Assembly: GCA_963580455.1 (NCBI GenBank)
Contig: OY756969.1
Coordinates: 9,253,501-9,317,500 of the forward strand
Reading direction: 5' to 3'
Length of the DNA stretch: 64,000 nucleotides
DNA from: Euonymus europaeus
Taxonomy: Eukaryota > Streptophyta > Magnoliopsida > Celastrales > Celastraceae
Position 1 is the stretch's first letter. Each line of letters begins with the position of its first letter. Under the pieces are notes generated by a model. That model worked only from the letters and a program-made list of their open reading frames with translations, did not search any database and had not been told where the DNA came from. This document shows, piece after piece, positions 12,235-24,299 of the stretch. Both the position numbers and the translations under genes were made by a program.

Positions 12235-12965
12235 TCAAGGAGGACAAACACTTACAGATTTCTTACGAAACTCATATCTCTGTAGGTCAAGAGGCTTAGT
12301 GAGCACATCAGCTAGTTGAAGATCAATAGGAACATGGTCAAGAGAGAGAACCTGGTCTTCTACTAGGTCACCAATGAAATGGTGACGAATATCAATGTGT
12401 TTCATTATAGAATGTTGCACAGGGTTCCTAGAAATGTTAATTGCACTTACATTGTCACAGTAGACAGTAAGCTTACCTTGATCAAACCCATACTCTGCCA
12501 AAATTTTCTACATCCATAGTAATTGAGTACAACAACTTCCAACAACTATGTACTCAGCCTCAATAGTAGATAAAGACACTAAATTTTGTTTCTTACTGCA
12601 CTATGCAACGAAGTTACGACCTACATAAAAAAAAATCCTCCTATGGTACTTTTTCTATAATCAGAACACCTTGCCCAATCAGCATCAGAATATCCAAGTA
12701 TACTCAAGTCGGTGTCAATAGAAAAATGAATCACATATTCATTAGTACCACTCATATATTTAACAACACGTTTCAAAGCAAGCAAATGTGATTCTTTAGG
12801 ACAAGACTGATATCTAACACAAACACCAACAATATATGCTATATCATGCCTACTAGCAGTCAAGTAAAGCAAGCTACCTATCATGCTTCTATAAAGACTT
12901 TCATTCATAGCTTTTCCTATCAAGATCCTTAGCATATTTTGATTGAGAAATAAATATCCCATCAT
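12235..12965 (-). pseudogene. Copia RNase H and RT C-terminus, degenerate
   Basis: Two reverse frames (12965-12621 and 12501-12235) together cover the end of a Ty1/copia polyprotein. The first has YRSMIGSLLYLTASRHDI and YSDADWARCSDYRKST, the typical RT-to-RNase H region with its first catalytic Asp. The second has LTVYCDNVSAINISRNPV, then HIDIRHHFIGDLVEDQV, then LADVLTKPLD, the usual C-terminal end. A frameshift and stops separate them in 12502-12620, where the sequence is still readable as RNase H. The product would degrade the RNA strand during reverse transcription; this copy cannot make it. Confidence 0.85.
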
Positions 12966-13793
12966 CTAATTGGTTCACTTGCAAACCAAGAAAGAATTTA
13001 AGCTCCCCCGTCATACTCATCTCAAATTCACTAGTCATCAAGGCACCAAACTCATTAGTCATCACATCATAAGTAGATCCAAACACAATATCATCTACAT
13101 AGATCTGAGCAATAAGTACATTCACACCATCAAGTTTCACAAATAAAGTAGAATCAGGATTCCCTATTTTAAAACCTGATTTCACAAGAAAGGTCGTCAA
13201 ATGCTCATACCAAGCACGTGGTGCTTGTTTCAATCCATAGAGTGCCTTATTCAATCTATACACATAATTAGGATACATAGGATCAACAAACCCTTTGGGT
13301 TGTGCAACATAAGCCTTGCTTGTAAAATGTCATTAAAAAATGCATTTTTCACATCCAGTTAATACAACTTGATTTTTGAACAACATGCATTAGCAAGCAG
13401 AATTCGAATGGATTCTAACCTAGCAATATGAGCAAAGGTTTCATCAAAATCAATTCCTTCTACTTGAGTGTATCCCTGGGTAACTAAACGAGCTTTATTC
13501 ATAGTGATCAACCTATTCTCATCAGTTTTGTTCTTAAAAATCTGTTTAGTACCCATAGTATTCACATCAGAAAGACAAGACACCAATTCTCATACATTAT
13601 TACGAAAAAATTGATTAAATTCATCATAAATGCCAAAAATCCAACAATCATCATGAAGAGCATTGTCAATCTTTTTAGGTTCAATTAGTGATACATAGCA
13701 AAGAAAAGTTACCTCATTTTGATGCTTTTGACGAGTTTTCATAAAAGCATGAATATCACCTATTATATGATCCTTAGGATGATGCATTCTCAC
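12901..13793 (-). pseudogene. Copia reverse transcriptase, degenerate
   Basis: Reverse frames 13793-13590, 13586-13359 and 13278-12901 give successive parts of Ty1/copia RT: HHPKDHIIGDIHAFMKTRQ at the start, then KARLVTQGYTQVEGIDFDET, then [18 protein letters not shown] and the catalytic [11 protein letters not shown]. Frames change at about 13590 and 13300, so at least two frameshifts are present. The YVDD motif is kept. Neighbouring integrase and RNase H remnants are collinear. Confidence 0.88.
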
Positions 13794-13835
13794 CCTAGAA
13801 GGTGGTTGTAAGTCTGAAGAACTTGCTAGCTCAGC

Positions 13836-13946
13836 AGACCCTGATATAGGCTACATGATTCCTGAACTAACCTGTCTGAAATCTGATGTAGACTGCATGA
13901 TTTCTTATGTAACCTGTCTGGGACCTGATGTAGGCTACATGAGTTC
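13836..13946 (-). repeat. About 42-bp tandem repeat in copia integrase-RT linker
   Basis: Around 2.6 copies of a unit containing CTGATGTAGGCTACATGA and TAACCTGTCTG lie between the integrase C-terminus and RT. On the coding strand this is the poorly conserved linker, so a length-variable repeat there is tolerable. Confidence 0.6.
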
Positions 13947-14210
13947 AAATGTTGTATCTTCATGTGACTTAGATAAAGTTTGTTCACTTGATGCAGCCTT
14001 TATTGTGGTTGCATCAGATTTGTTCATTATCTCTAATTCCTACACATCTCCACTCACTACTTCATGACAATCAATAATCACATTAGCATATTCCATCATA
14101 GTAGAAGTATTTTTATTGAACACTCTATATGCACAACTATTAATAGAATTGTCTTAAAAAGATTCCTTCATCACTCCATGAATCAAACTTACCCAAGTGC
14201 TCTCTATCCT

Positions 14211-14645
14211 TCAAAATATAAACTTACTCCCAAGTACTCTAAAATATTTAAGAGTACGTGTCTTACCTTTCCATAGCTCATAAAAAGTCACCTTATTATC
14301 GAAACAAATGTACACCCTATTCACTATGTGACATGCTGTGTTGATCACTTTAGCCCAAAACTTTGTAGGAATGTCCTTCCCATCTAGCATGACATGAACC
14401 ATCTTTTGCAACACTTGGTTCTTCCTTTTTACAACTTGATTTATTTTAAGAGTTTTTGAAATTGAGAATTCATGAAAAATCTCATTTTTTGCACAAAAAG
14501 ATGCAAACATCTTCTTTTGGAACTCAGTTTCATGATCTGTCTAGATTCGTTGCAAAGAACCATGGTCAATATCTTTCTCAATCAAAATTCTAAGATACAA
14601 TGATTTGAAAGAGTCAAAAGCTTTAGATTTCTCAAGCAAAAAACA
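14211..14645 (-). pseudogene. Copia integrase fragment, degenerate
   Basis: The reverse frame 14510-14211 reads MFASFCAKNEIFHEFSIS, then a stretch ending QVVKRKNQVLQKMVHVML, then FWAKVINTACHIVNRV and FYELWKGKTRTLKYFRVLGS. This is the distal catalytic core of a copia integrase, including the region of the third acidic residue, although the usual GVVER context reads QVVKR. The frame can be followed to about 14640 through a stop in the TDHETEF segment, which carries the second core Asp. The zinc-binding N-terminus is missing: the element breaks off there. Confidence 0.85.
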
Positions 14646-15072
14646 TACACATGAGTACTATAGTAACCGGTTTTCTTTCGGGTTTGTTTCAAAGAAAAAA
14701 ATAAAAATAAGAAAGGAAAAAGAGAGTAAACTAAAATTGTGGGTCCTTGTGTTTAGAGAAAACAAGAGGACGGAAAAAATATTTTTGCAATTTTATTAAG
14801 AGTACCAATAATAATTTCAATAATGATGTCGTACACTTGAAATGTTTGAATAACAGATTATCTAGAATGTAAATAAAAAACTCAGCCCAAACTAGGGATT
14901 CTAAAGTATGTTGTGATCCGATATATGCGAAAGATTGAGTGAAAAAGATACACTTTTTATTTTGATATATGTATATATAATTCATATATATATAGTATAA
15001 AAAGTCACACCATATATATTTATATATTATGTGAAAGAGACACGCCTATCTTCATGTATATATCAAAATCAC

Positions 15073-15075
15073 ATA

Positions 15076-15113
<38 letters not shown>
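15073..15113. repeat. AT/TGTA microsatellite
   Basis: An alternating AT run of about 28 bp continues into three TGTA units. It lies inside the presumed Tat/Ogre LTR. Confidence 0.9.
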
Positions 15114-15115
<2 letters not shown>

Positions 15116-15902
15116 CTATGTGTGACTACATGAGACAATTCCTTATATGTATATTTGGCCCTTCAAATAGGGTAATTGACTCATTCGAATTACATGTATA
15201 ATTTGGACATTTTATTATTTGAATTTTATTATAAGGGTGTACATGTGGAGGTACTTTAAATGTACATTATTTTAATTTTAAAGGATCATAAGTTGGTTTT
15301 TATTTGAATTATCAGTATGCTATTTTAATTTAGCTTTTAGAGAAGTCAATAGTTGATGTTCTCAAATTATACTCAAATGTCATAAGTGAGTATTTACAAA
15401 TCCATTCGTTGCCATAAGGTAGCAATTTAAAAATCAAAAGTTTATCATCTGTTGATATTCTTGGGGATTGCTAGAAGTTGAGAGTAATTCAGGATCATAG
15501 GTTTGTACCACTCAAGTCTCTCAAGTTTAATTCAATAAAAAACATAAATTAGTATTATTAAAACTAAATAGAAAATTCATTTTTTCATACCAAAAGTTGG
15601 TATGTCGAATTTGAATTCAATTTATTTTCAAATATATTTCAATTTCCATAATAAAATTTATTTTTCCATACCATAAGTTGGTATGTTTTAAAATTAAATT
15701 TACCATTAATTGGTAGAGTATTTAATCTTACATTAAATATTTATTGAAAACCTTTACTAAAAAACTATCATAAGTTGATAGCATTTTCTAAATAGATTTA
15801 TTTATTTCAAAATAACCATATCTTGCAGAGAGCAAGTTTTTATAAAAATGACCAACCAATTAATTTGGTAACTGTTTTAAACAGGAGTCGAGGGGTGCCT
15901 AA

Positions 15903-17379
15903 TGTTGGAAAATACGCACTCGTGAAAATGTTTTAAAAACAAGGAGCGCACATAGGAGTAATCGATAGAAAAATAACTTTCACAAATTTCTTGCTAATTA
16001 TGATGAACATGTTAAATCTATGATAGATATAATTGTGTAAAGATTACGTGCCTCGAGATCTCTCTTGATTGATTTCTAACAAAATATCGAAGGATAGAGT
16101 TAGCTAGCTTCATATAATGCTCAAACTTGCGGATCTTCCACCGTATGAACCAATTTCCCAACTTGGATTTCAAGAGTGTGGACTCCCTACACCGAGAACC
16201 TGAAAATCAGAAATCAAAACTGTGGAGAAAATCAGAGAGTCAAGTTCAACTAGTGTCTCAACGTTATGAAACATAACACACTAGTGTGTGTTTATATAGG
16301 GATCGACCAACCTAGGGTTTCCCAACCCTATGTGGCCGGCCGACACTCCTCTCCAATTAGGGAACTTCAATCTCAGTTAGGTTTTATGATTCACTTAGGT
16401 TTGGGCTTACATGGGCTACAATGGGGACCAACAACGAAAAATAAAACATGGGCTTCTTACGGATTTTATTATCATGCCAAACCCATGAGCATAATTAAAA
16501 TCCATAAACCATAATATATTCCACTAAAATATTATAGTTGCACTCCCCATTTTATCTCAAAATAAATTTGAGCCTTTCGTTATAATCGTTTATTAAAATC
16601 CTCACGTTAAGGTTACAGATACCCATCAATTAAACATGTCACTGACATATAATATTTAATTGACATCTTTAAATATTCCTCGAGCTTACCGCTTAACTTA
16701 TTTGAATGTGTTGGATTAATTAAAATCCACCTGCAGGGTTTGACACAATCTCAAAACCTATAAGCATTCTCGAGAGGGTATCATCAATCCATAATTGGAC
16801 GTGAATTTTATTAACAGATTATTTTTCATCGTACATTTAATGCGGTAACCCAATTCACTCAATGTATGTTGGCCTTTACAAAAAGACCTCATCTTTTTTT
16901 AAATCAAAGTCTCATACATTAAATGCAAATGTATCAATAATCTTTAATAAAAAAATATTACAAACAATGTCATAACGTGAGTGTGAGTGTACAATTTTCC
17001 ATGTAGTTAGACGGAGAAAGTTGACTCACACACAATCCTGATCAATGCACTCCAAGTGCACTAATATAGTAATTCAAGCTTTACCGCTTTTCGTAACCAA
17101 GATAGGCATAGTGAAATACTATACTGCAACCCTGCCAACGGTTTGCCTAATTCTGTCTAGACTGTGATCGTTTGCTTATATTCAATAGGAACTTATGAAT
17201 TGATATTCCGTGTGTAAGCTAAACTCTACACACCAATTCATATACCATATAGAATAAAAGACGCTTATGCCAATATGTCATTTTTCATATATAAAGTGCT
17301 AAACATATTTTACTCCAAATAAATAAATCGAGTTTGAATATTACATAAAATAGTGGACTTTAGCATACTATCCCTATCA
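15903..17379 (-). mobile_element. Solo LTR (1477 bp) with 5-bp target duplication CCTAA
   Basis: The sequence begins TGTTGG at 15903 and ends CCCTATCA at 17379. CCTAA occurs on both sides (15898-15902 and 17380-17384), and removing the insert plus one CCTAA restores the continuous Tat/Ogre LTR tail. No internal region or second LTR is present, so this is a solo LTR left by recombination. A TATA-like CCCTATATAAACAC followed by a leader-like tract on the minus strand indicates reverse orientation, with the start at 17379 (TGATAGGG). It resembles the copia-type LTR at 1-1657. The open frame at 16266-16514 is not coding. Confidence 0.85.
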
Positions 17380-17471
17380 CCTAATACATTCCCCACACTC
17401 AATTGACTCCCGTACCCTCATTTCTGGTTCGCAAGTATTTTTAGTGTCCAATTGCACTTTAATTCAATTGG

Positions 17472-17517
17472 TGGCGACTCTGTTTTTCATGTCGGTTGAT
17501 ACAACAGGCAACTCTGG
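17472..17517 (+). other. Tat/Ogre primer binding site, duplicated or interrupted
   Basis: After the LTR ends in CA, TGGCGACTCTG matches the PBS of Tat/Ogre elements (tRNA-Arg type, from general knowledge). The usual continuation GGTGGGGAC is not adjacent: it follows a second, variant copy of the core, GGCAACTCTG, about 35 bp downstream. A small tandem duplication appears to have split the site. Confidence 0.65.
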
Positions 17518-18149
17518 TGGGGACTATAAGTTTTATTATATAAAAAAATGAAGAGGGTCAAGCCTGTATGATTAATTGGTTGGCTATCTTTATTTCTTTT
17601 ATGGTTAATTTTTGAAAGATGTTGCTTTTCTTTTATTTTGTAAAAATTATGTGCTTTTATTTCATGTTTGTTCATATTTCAATCTTCGTACATTCACATG
17701 TACACAAATGGCCTCCCACCCGGGCTCATACCTCTAGCATTAGAGAGGGTTGACCACTATTCTCGTGAGATTCTGTCTCCTCATGGATAGTAGAAAACAT
17801 CCTCACCGGATTGACCTCTCTTAAAAGTTAAGGGAGGTCTTTTGTCTCAATAGTTAGGATTTAAAAGCAACATGATTCGGGACCTCAAGAGATAGCTAGA
17901 AAAACTTATCCATGCACCTTACAAACCCTAGATCCATGCTCAAAACCTTCAGAAATTTAGGTTATCCCCGTGTACACATTCAATTTTGGTGGAAATTATT
18001 ATTCAATGTTAAGTTCTCTTTCCCTATTTTTATCCTCTACTAATGATTTCTTGTTTTTTTTTGTCTTTGAACTTTCCTTCCATTACATCCACATAGGCAT
18101 AGTCATTGCAATTTGGTTTGATAATATTTTCTACACATCTGTCAATTAA

Positions 18150-20660
18150 ATGGCATCAAAGATTCCCACTTGTGAGAAATTTGATATATATGACGTAAGG
18201 TAGGAGCTAAGTAAAATGAAATTTGATAATGGAGATAGCTTGAAGGAGGATGTCATATTGCCAAGTGTAATGAAAACAGAATTTTAAGGGTCCTCTTGGT
18301 CACGTTTAGTAAATTTGTGGACGAATAAAAGTTAGAAATTGGGCCTTGAATCTTCTAAACAATATGTTCTTCTTCGAAGTTTATTAAAGGTTACTGCACC
18401 AGTGAAATTACTTCAGGCAACAATTCCTCATTGGGACTCGACATCCAGATGTTTTACATTTGAGCAGATAGATTTCTCACCCACAATTTATGAATATGCT
18501 CAGATGCTGCAATTGCTGTCTCATAATACAAAAATGTATTATTTTCATGAAAACATGTTTGTTGAAAAGATTGTTGTTAGAATTTTGGAACGTAAAATTG
18601 AAGATGTGAAGAAGATGGGATCATACAAAGGGGGAAAACGATGTTTCCCAATTGATGAATTAATAAAGCATTTGAGTGAAAATCCCAGATAGTGTCAGGG
18701 CAGTCAACATTGGCTTTTGTGATATATGAAGCACTGTTATTTCCTTGCACTCAAGGATATGTGGAAGGGAGGCTAATCGAGCTCTTGAATCAAGTAGAGC
18801 GGGGTAAAAATCCAATTCCTGCAATCATATATGAGACAATTCATTCCCTTAACTTTTTTCCCTGCAACACAGAGGGGAGGTTTAATGGATGCTCAACTCT
18901 ACTTGGAATCTGGTTAATAAGTCACCTCCAATACTACATAAAATATTGACTTTCCCAAAATTAATTTCAAAAATCATAGTCGACCAGAAAGAATACCAAT
19001 ATTAGAATTCACAGAAGTTCAATGGAAGTGAGAGTATCTGAGTATTGAAGAATGGAAAGAGGTTTTATGGTCATTGGATGTGTATAACATCGAGGGAAGG
19101 GCAATTTGGTTCTTACCCAGAGCATTTCTATACAGATGTAGAGATTTTCCTTGGGTTCCCCTCTTAGGCCTATGGGGAGCAATTAGTCATCCGCCAGATT
19201 TTGGTTTTTCATCAGATGAGATCTAATCCTTGCATTCCAGCCACACATGGGTTACTTGACCTTGAATTTTCTCATGGAGACAAATAGTATCCTGAGTTAA
19301 TTATACCAAGGATACGAGAGGTACTTAATGTTTGGAAGTGTCTCAAGATTACTAATTGGGGGAAATGTACATCAGATGGACATTTGATATACTTTAAATG
19401 GCATGGAAAAAGAAGCAAAACCATTTTAGAAGCTTACATTCAAGACAAAGATACCAGTAGAGAGAGGATAAGGGCGTTTTGTGAAATGGTCGAGAAGAGT
19501 GATGTGAAACCTCAAAATAGGGAAGAGGATGATCGATAGAGAAAAAAGATATGACATTGAAGAAGATAAAGAGTTAGCAGATCGCGAAGATCGCGAAGCA
19601 CGTGCAACACTCACATGTAAAATTGGGGTAGCAATGTGTCAAGTGACCAAGCTGTCTACATGGGCTATTTTTGTTGATGAGAATGCTGAAAAATTAATTG
19701 AGAATGAAGTACTTCAAGGGTCAAAATTTGGGAAGTTCTGCAATTCTTGGATAGTCTTTGTAAAGACTTGGAGATAATTGGAGGACTCCAACATTGGCAA
19801 TTTCCTATCACTTATGCCTAATGCTATGTCAAGCTATTGGGCCAATAAGCAATTGCACCTATTCCCAGAAGGACCCAAATTTCACCATATCCTCCATGGC
19901 ATAATCCTGAGTTGACATGCATTTATCACTGAGGTTTGCTCAGACATTCAATCGAAAGTTTAGTGTATTTTAAAAGGATTGTGAAAAATATAATCCATTC
20001 TAAATAAATGGTTAGATTTTAATGGAATTAAAAAACCTAATGTGACCAATAATCCTTTGCCTGATCATGGGAATAGGGGAATTAATGTCATCGAGGAGTT
20101 AGAGTAAGTTGAGTTTCGAAGGGAAGTTGCTGAGGTAATCATGCCTTTGGGTATGGTGTTGGATATCCCACAAAAGGAGGGATTTATTGAAAAGAAGGAT
20201 TTGGACTCTGCATTGAGGTATGATAGTTATGATGGATCCAAGACTTGCGAATTCCACAAAGGTGTGCATGTGCATTCTCTAGAATTTTGTTTTCAATTTG
20301 GAGAAATAGTGCAATATTTGATTGACACTAAAAAAATAGTATTTGAAGTGAAATCTAGTCATTCCAAAATGATTAACGTCATTTGGGAGAAATTCTATAA
20401 AGGACCAAGGCCTACTGATTGTGTTACAATATTTCCTGGAAGATGCATCAATTACTCCTTCGAAGCTTACTTATACAAGTGATAAAGCAATCCCGTGGTC
20501 ATATGAAAATGAACAATCTGAAGATGTTGTGGATACTATTTTGGGAATTAGTGGAACGACCCGAAGTAGGCGTATTTATTCTCAAGGAGAATCAAACATA
20601 AATCTAGGGTTGAAAGCAGAAGTTGAAAAAAGAAGAAAGGAAAAGAGGTAGTAGGTGCAG
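18150..20660 (+). pseudogene. Tat/Ogre gag, degenerate
   Basis: The likely start is MASKIPTCEKFDIYDV at 18150. The frame 18339-18692 reads VKLLQATIPHWDSTSRCFTF then QIDFSPTIYEYAQML, the conserved N-terminal gag block of Tat/Ogre elements. Frames 18692-18949 and those around 19020-19240 continue it (EEWKEVLWSLDV, then FPWVPLLGLWGAI). After more shifts, 20141-20482 holds CEFHKGVHVHSLEFC, in the position of the nucleocapsid zinc-knuckle-like motif, followed by FQFGEIVQYLIDTKKI. Gag packages the element RNA into particles. There are at least five interruptions. The small frames at 20419-20651 are the end of this gag region and its shadows. Confidence 0.8.
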
Positions 20661-21009
20661 AGGAATTAGGGAGGCAACAAATGAAGGTTTGATTGTGGGT
20701 GAGGAAGTGAAAAAAGCAGTAATTGAATAGGATATTTAGGAGTTTTTGAAAATTGTTCGTCAAAGGGAGTACATGATAGTAGATCAATTAAAGAAAACTC
20801 CTACTAAGATTTCCATTTTGGAATTAATTAGCAGCTCAGAACCACATTGAAAGGTGCTGTTAAGAATGCTCAATCAAGCTTATGTGCTAGAGAAGATCCT
20901 GACAAAATCTTTTGATGGGATTGTTGGAAACATGCTTGGTACTCACTTGTTGTCATTTATGGAAGAGTAGATCCTAGATGAGGGAATGGGGCATAACAAG
21001 GCTCTACAC

Positions 21010-21705
21010 ATTTCAGCTATGTGTAGGAGATTCGAGGTAGCAAGTATCTTTATCGATAATGGGTCCTTGTTGAACATTTTTCCAAAAGAAACTTTTTGAT
21101 CGCCTTCCCATTAATAGATTCTATATGAAACGAGTGCTCATAGTGGCTAAGGCATTTGATGGAAGAAAGAAGTAGATAATGGGGGAGATTGAGGTTTCGT
21201 TCGAGATTGTAAATGTAACCTTCAACATTCCTTTCAGGTGATGGACATCTCACCCGCTTATAGTTGTTTATTGGGAAGACCATGGATCCATACCGCTTGC
21301 ACTGTCCTATCATCTTTGCACCAAAGCCTCAAGTTTTCTTATGGAGGAAGGGTGTACATTGTTAAAGGGCAAACTGAATGGATGGTGGCAAGCATTTCTA
21401 ATTCACTCCACACTGATGCTCTTTTGCAAGGGATTGAAAGTTCATTTCAATCCTTTGAGATTGCCACTACTAGTTTTGTGAAAGAGGAACGGTCTTTAGT
21501 GCAGCCTCAATTATCCATGGTGGCTAAATTCATTGCTAAAGTGATATTAAAAATGGGATTTCAACCAAGAGGAGATCTTGGTAAGAAGGAGCATGGGATA
21601 AGAAAGCCAGTAGTGATACCGAAACATGTTGAGCGTTTGAGGCATGGGTATAAACCTACTAGAGCTGACAAGATACAAGCACATGTTGAAAAACAAGCAA
21701 AATGA
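21010..21705 (+). pseudogene. Tat/Ogre aspartic protease, degenerate
   Basis: The active-site triad region reads FIDNGSLLNIFP at about 21050-21085 (D-N-G-S, as is usual in this clade). A frameshift follows, then DRLPINRFYMKRVLIVAKAF and the frame 21238-21705 with DISPAYSCLLGRPWIHTACT, the conserved flap and C-terminal block. The protease processes the Gag-Pol polyprotein. A stop near 21173 and the frameshift inactivate it. Sequence 21706-22400 links to RT and is mostly unreadable. Confidence 0.8.
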
Positions 21706-22289
21706 ATTGCTCGACTTGAGGGACGAGAGCTAAACATTTAGAGGAAGAAAATCCCTTGGCTCTTTGAGAGCTTTATATTTGGGGATTTTCTGGAGAAGGT
21801 CAACCCACCCAACACTAGGGCAATTTGTGGAAAATTGTCTTTGAATTTGTCTGTTGATTAAATGGAAGTGGACCAAGATGGAGTTGCTTTTGGGAAACTG
21901 TGTGACCAGTTCAAGGAATTCCATGTTGATGTCATGGAAACAGGTCAAAACTCGATTGCAAATCCCCATTACGTCATCTCTCATTCACCAGGTTTCGAGC
22001 TCAATAATTAGACTAGTGTGGAATTGTCAGTATCTATCAGCAGCCTTCAAGAGTAATCTCTATATGCACTACCATCACTGATTGGGTATTTTTGTAATGA
22101 GTATCTCTTTACTTTTTCTTTGATGAATTTTTAGTACGGCTATTGCATGTTGCATCATTTCTTTGTTCCTATATTTTCCCTCTATGTTCACCATGAATAA
22201 AAGTACTTGTTCAGAATTCTCATAGTCGATCTCTTTCATTCTTTTATCATTTCCAAATTCCAAATCTCACACATTCCATCATTTTATTT

Positions 22290-23240
22290 AACAGGATTGA
22301 AATTGATGATAATGAAGAAGATGAACCTAATGAACCCGATTTTGATCCACCTATTAACAATGTAGAATCTGATTATGATATTGGGGATGAATTTGAAATA
22401 TCACCTGAAATCTTGAGACAAGTTAGTCAAGAGGAAAAGATAATTCAATCGCACAGAGAAACCACTGAGGTTGTTAATTTAGGGACTGATGATCAGAAAA
22501 AGGAGGTTAGAATAGGTGCGACATTTGAAGAGAAAGATAAGGAAAGATTGATAAAGTTATTACATGAATACCATGATTTTTTTAATGGTCTTATCAGGAT
22601 ATGTCAAGGCTCTATACATACATAGTGGTCCATAGATTACCATTAAAGCTAGATTGTCCTCGGATAAAACAAAAGTTAAGGAGGTTAAAACCTGACATGC
22701 TTCTTAAAATTATAGATGAGGTGAAGAAGCAATTTGTTGCAGGATTCCTTTCTATAGAAAATAATGTGCCAGTCCAAAAAAAGGATGGAAAAGTTTGAAT
22801 GTGTGTGGATTATAGGAATCTTAATCGAGCAAGTTCGAAAGATGACTTTCCTTTGCCTCATATTGACATACTGGTGGACAATAGGGCTAAACATTTTACA
22901 TCATTTTGTGGGGAACCTTTCGCTACAAAGTCATGTTGTTTGGTCTAAAAGATGCGGGAGCCACTTATTAGCCTGCCATGGTCACTCTATTCCATGACAT
23001 GATGCATAAGAACATTAGAATATACATAGATGATATGATCGCCAAGTCTAAGAAGAAAGCACCAATTGAAATTGAATCCTTCAAAGTGCACATTTAGGGC
23101 CACATCAGAAAATTTATTGGGTTTCATTGTTAGTAGAAATGACAATGAAGTGGATCCTGACAAGGTGAAGCAAATTTAGAAATGCCGCCTCCTCGCACTG
23201 AGAAAGAGGTTAGAGGTTTCTTGAGGAGACTCAATTAAAT
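22290..23240 (+). pseudogene. Tat/Ogre reverse transcriptase, degenerate with internal deletion
   Basis: The N-terminal linker (DDQKKEVRIGATFEEKDKER) is followed by the RT core: HRLPLKLDCPRIKQKLRRLK, DEVKKQFVAGFLSIENNVPV and KKDGKV, then after a stop MCVDYRNLNRASSKDDFPL. A gap of roughly 40 residues follows, because DILVDN is soon succeeded by a fingers/palm block that normally lies further on. The catalytic motif is kept as IYIDDMIAKS near 23020-23040. At least five stops or shifts are present. Confidence 0.85.
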
Positions 23241-23259
23241 TGCCAGATTCATCTCACAG

Positions 23260-23790
23260 TTGACAACTACATGTGAGCCAATATTTAAGTTTCTTCAGAA
23301 GAATAACCCATCTGAATGGAATGAAAAATGCCAAGTTGCATTTGGGAAGATCAAACAATATTTACAAAACCCGCGGGTCTTGATGCCTCTAGTAGTGGGG
23401 GGACCACTAATTCTTTTATTAACTATGTTAGATGATTCGATGGGGTGTATGCTTGGGAAACATGATTCATTTGGGAAGATAAAGCATGCAATCTATTATT
23501 TGAGTAAGAAGTTTACTAGTTGTGAGGCTAATTGCTCTATGTTCGAGAAGACTTGTTGTTCATTGGCCCCACATAGACTCAGACAATATATGTTGTATCA
23601 CACTAATTGGTTGATCTCCAAAATGGAACCGATCAAGTATTTTTTGAGAAGCCATCCCTTTCAGAAAGGATTGCAAAATGGCAGATGTTATTATCAGAGT
23701 ATGATATTTTGTATGTTACCCAAAAGGATGTTAAGGAAAGTACGACATCAGATTACTTAGCAGACAAGCAGTTGATGATTTTGAGCTAAT
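23260..23790 (+). pseudogene. Tat/Ogre RNase H (first, retroelement type), degenerate
   Basis: The frame 23260-23760 reads EPIFKFLQKNNPSEWNEKCQ (RT connection), then LILLLTMLDDSMGCMLGKHD with the first catalytic Asp position, then AIYYLSKKFTSCEANCSMFE with the Glu position. A shift at about 23610 changes frame to LQNGTDQVFFEKPSLSERIA. This is the ordinary Ty3-type RNase H; the second, separate RNase H follows at 23850. Confidence 0.8.
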
Positions 23791-23849
23791 GAATATGGGA
23801 TTCTCGGATGGAGAAGTTTTGACTTTGGAAATAGAGAATCGAAAGAATT

Positions 23850-24290
23850 GAGATCAATGGGTCATGTTATTTGATGGTGTTTCTAATATTACCGGTAGCG
23901 AAGTCGAGGCCGTACTTCTTTCTCCAAAAGGCAAAGTTACCCCATTTACTACTAAACAATATTTCGAATGTACCAACAATGTATTTGAATATGAGACATG
24001 TACCATGAGAATTCAAGCTTCTAATGACTTTGGTATTAAAAAGCTTCGAGTTTATGGGGACTCTTAACTAGTAATCAGATAGTTATGTAATGAATGGGAG
24101 ACCCGAGATGTCCAACCGGTGCCATACTATTAGCATATCAAGAAGTTTATCAAGTTTTTTGACTGTATAGAATTTGATCATATTCCAAGGGAAGAAAACC
24201 AAATGGCGGATGTTTTGGCCGCTTTGGTAGCCATGTTTGATTTAGATCCTCAGGGAGAGGTTGAAGTTATCAAGATTGAGAAACATGAAA
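23850..24290 (+). pseudogene. Second RNase H (archaeal-like, Tat-clade specific), degenerate
   Basis: The frame from about 23861 reads VMLFDGVSNITGSEVEAVLL (first Asp), FECTNNVFEYETCTM (Glu), LRVYGDS (second Asp), then after a stop HIPREENQMADVLAALVAMF (last Asp). This arrangement downstream of the first RNase H is what defines the dual-RNase-H Tat elements. A stop at 24065 and others near 24080 and 24133 break it. All four catalytic residues can still be seen. Confidence 0.82.
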
Positions 24291-24299
24291 TTCAAACAC

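Larger units (their letters stand above)
10989..14650 (-). mobile_element. SIRE/Maximus-like Ty1/copia element, partial, reverse
   Basis: Reverse-strand copia pol in the order integrase (14640 to 14211), RT (13793 to 12901), RNase H (12965 to 12235), then a noncoding stretch and an accessory ORF start. Sequence style (HPKDHIIGDI before RT, KHIDIRHHFIGDLVEDQV near the end of RNase H) points to the SIRE/Maximus lineage. Gag, protease and the integrase N-terminus are missing beyond about 14650. LTRs are not present: the 3' side is cut by element C and the 5' side by Tat/Ogre sequence. Several stops and frameshifts make it non-functional. Confidence 0.8.
14651..17465 (+). mobile_element. Tat/Ogre-type 5' LTR interrupted by a solo LTR; left end uncertain
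   Basis: The right end shows the characteristic LTR tail of plant Tat/Ogre elements: GGGGTGCCTAA, then ACATTCCCCACACTCAATTG, CTGGTTCGCAAG and finally AATTCA before the PBS. The tail is split after GGGGTGCCTAA by a solo LTR at 15903-17379. The body (14700-15890) is A+T-rich with repeated words such as AAGTTGGTATG near 15594, 15675 and 15710. The left boundary is inferred only from the break in the copia integrase at about 14650. I found no matching 3' LTR downstream of 27670. Confidence 0.6.
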
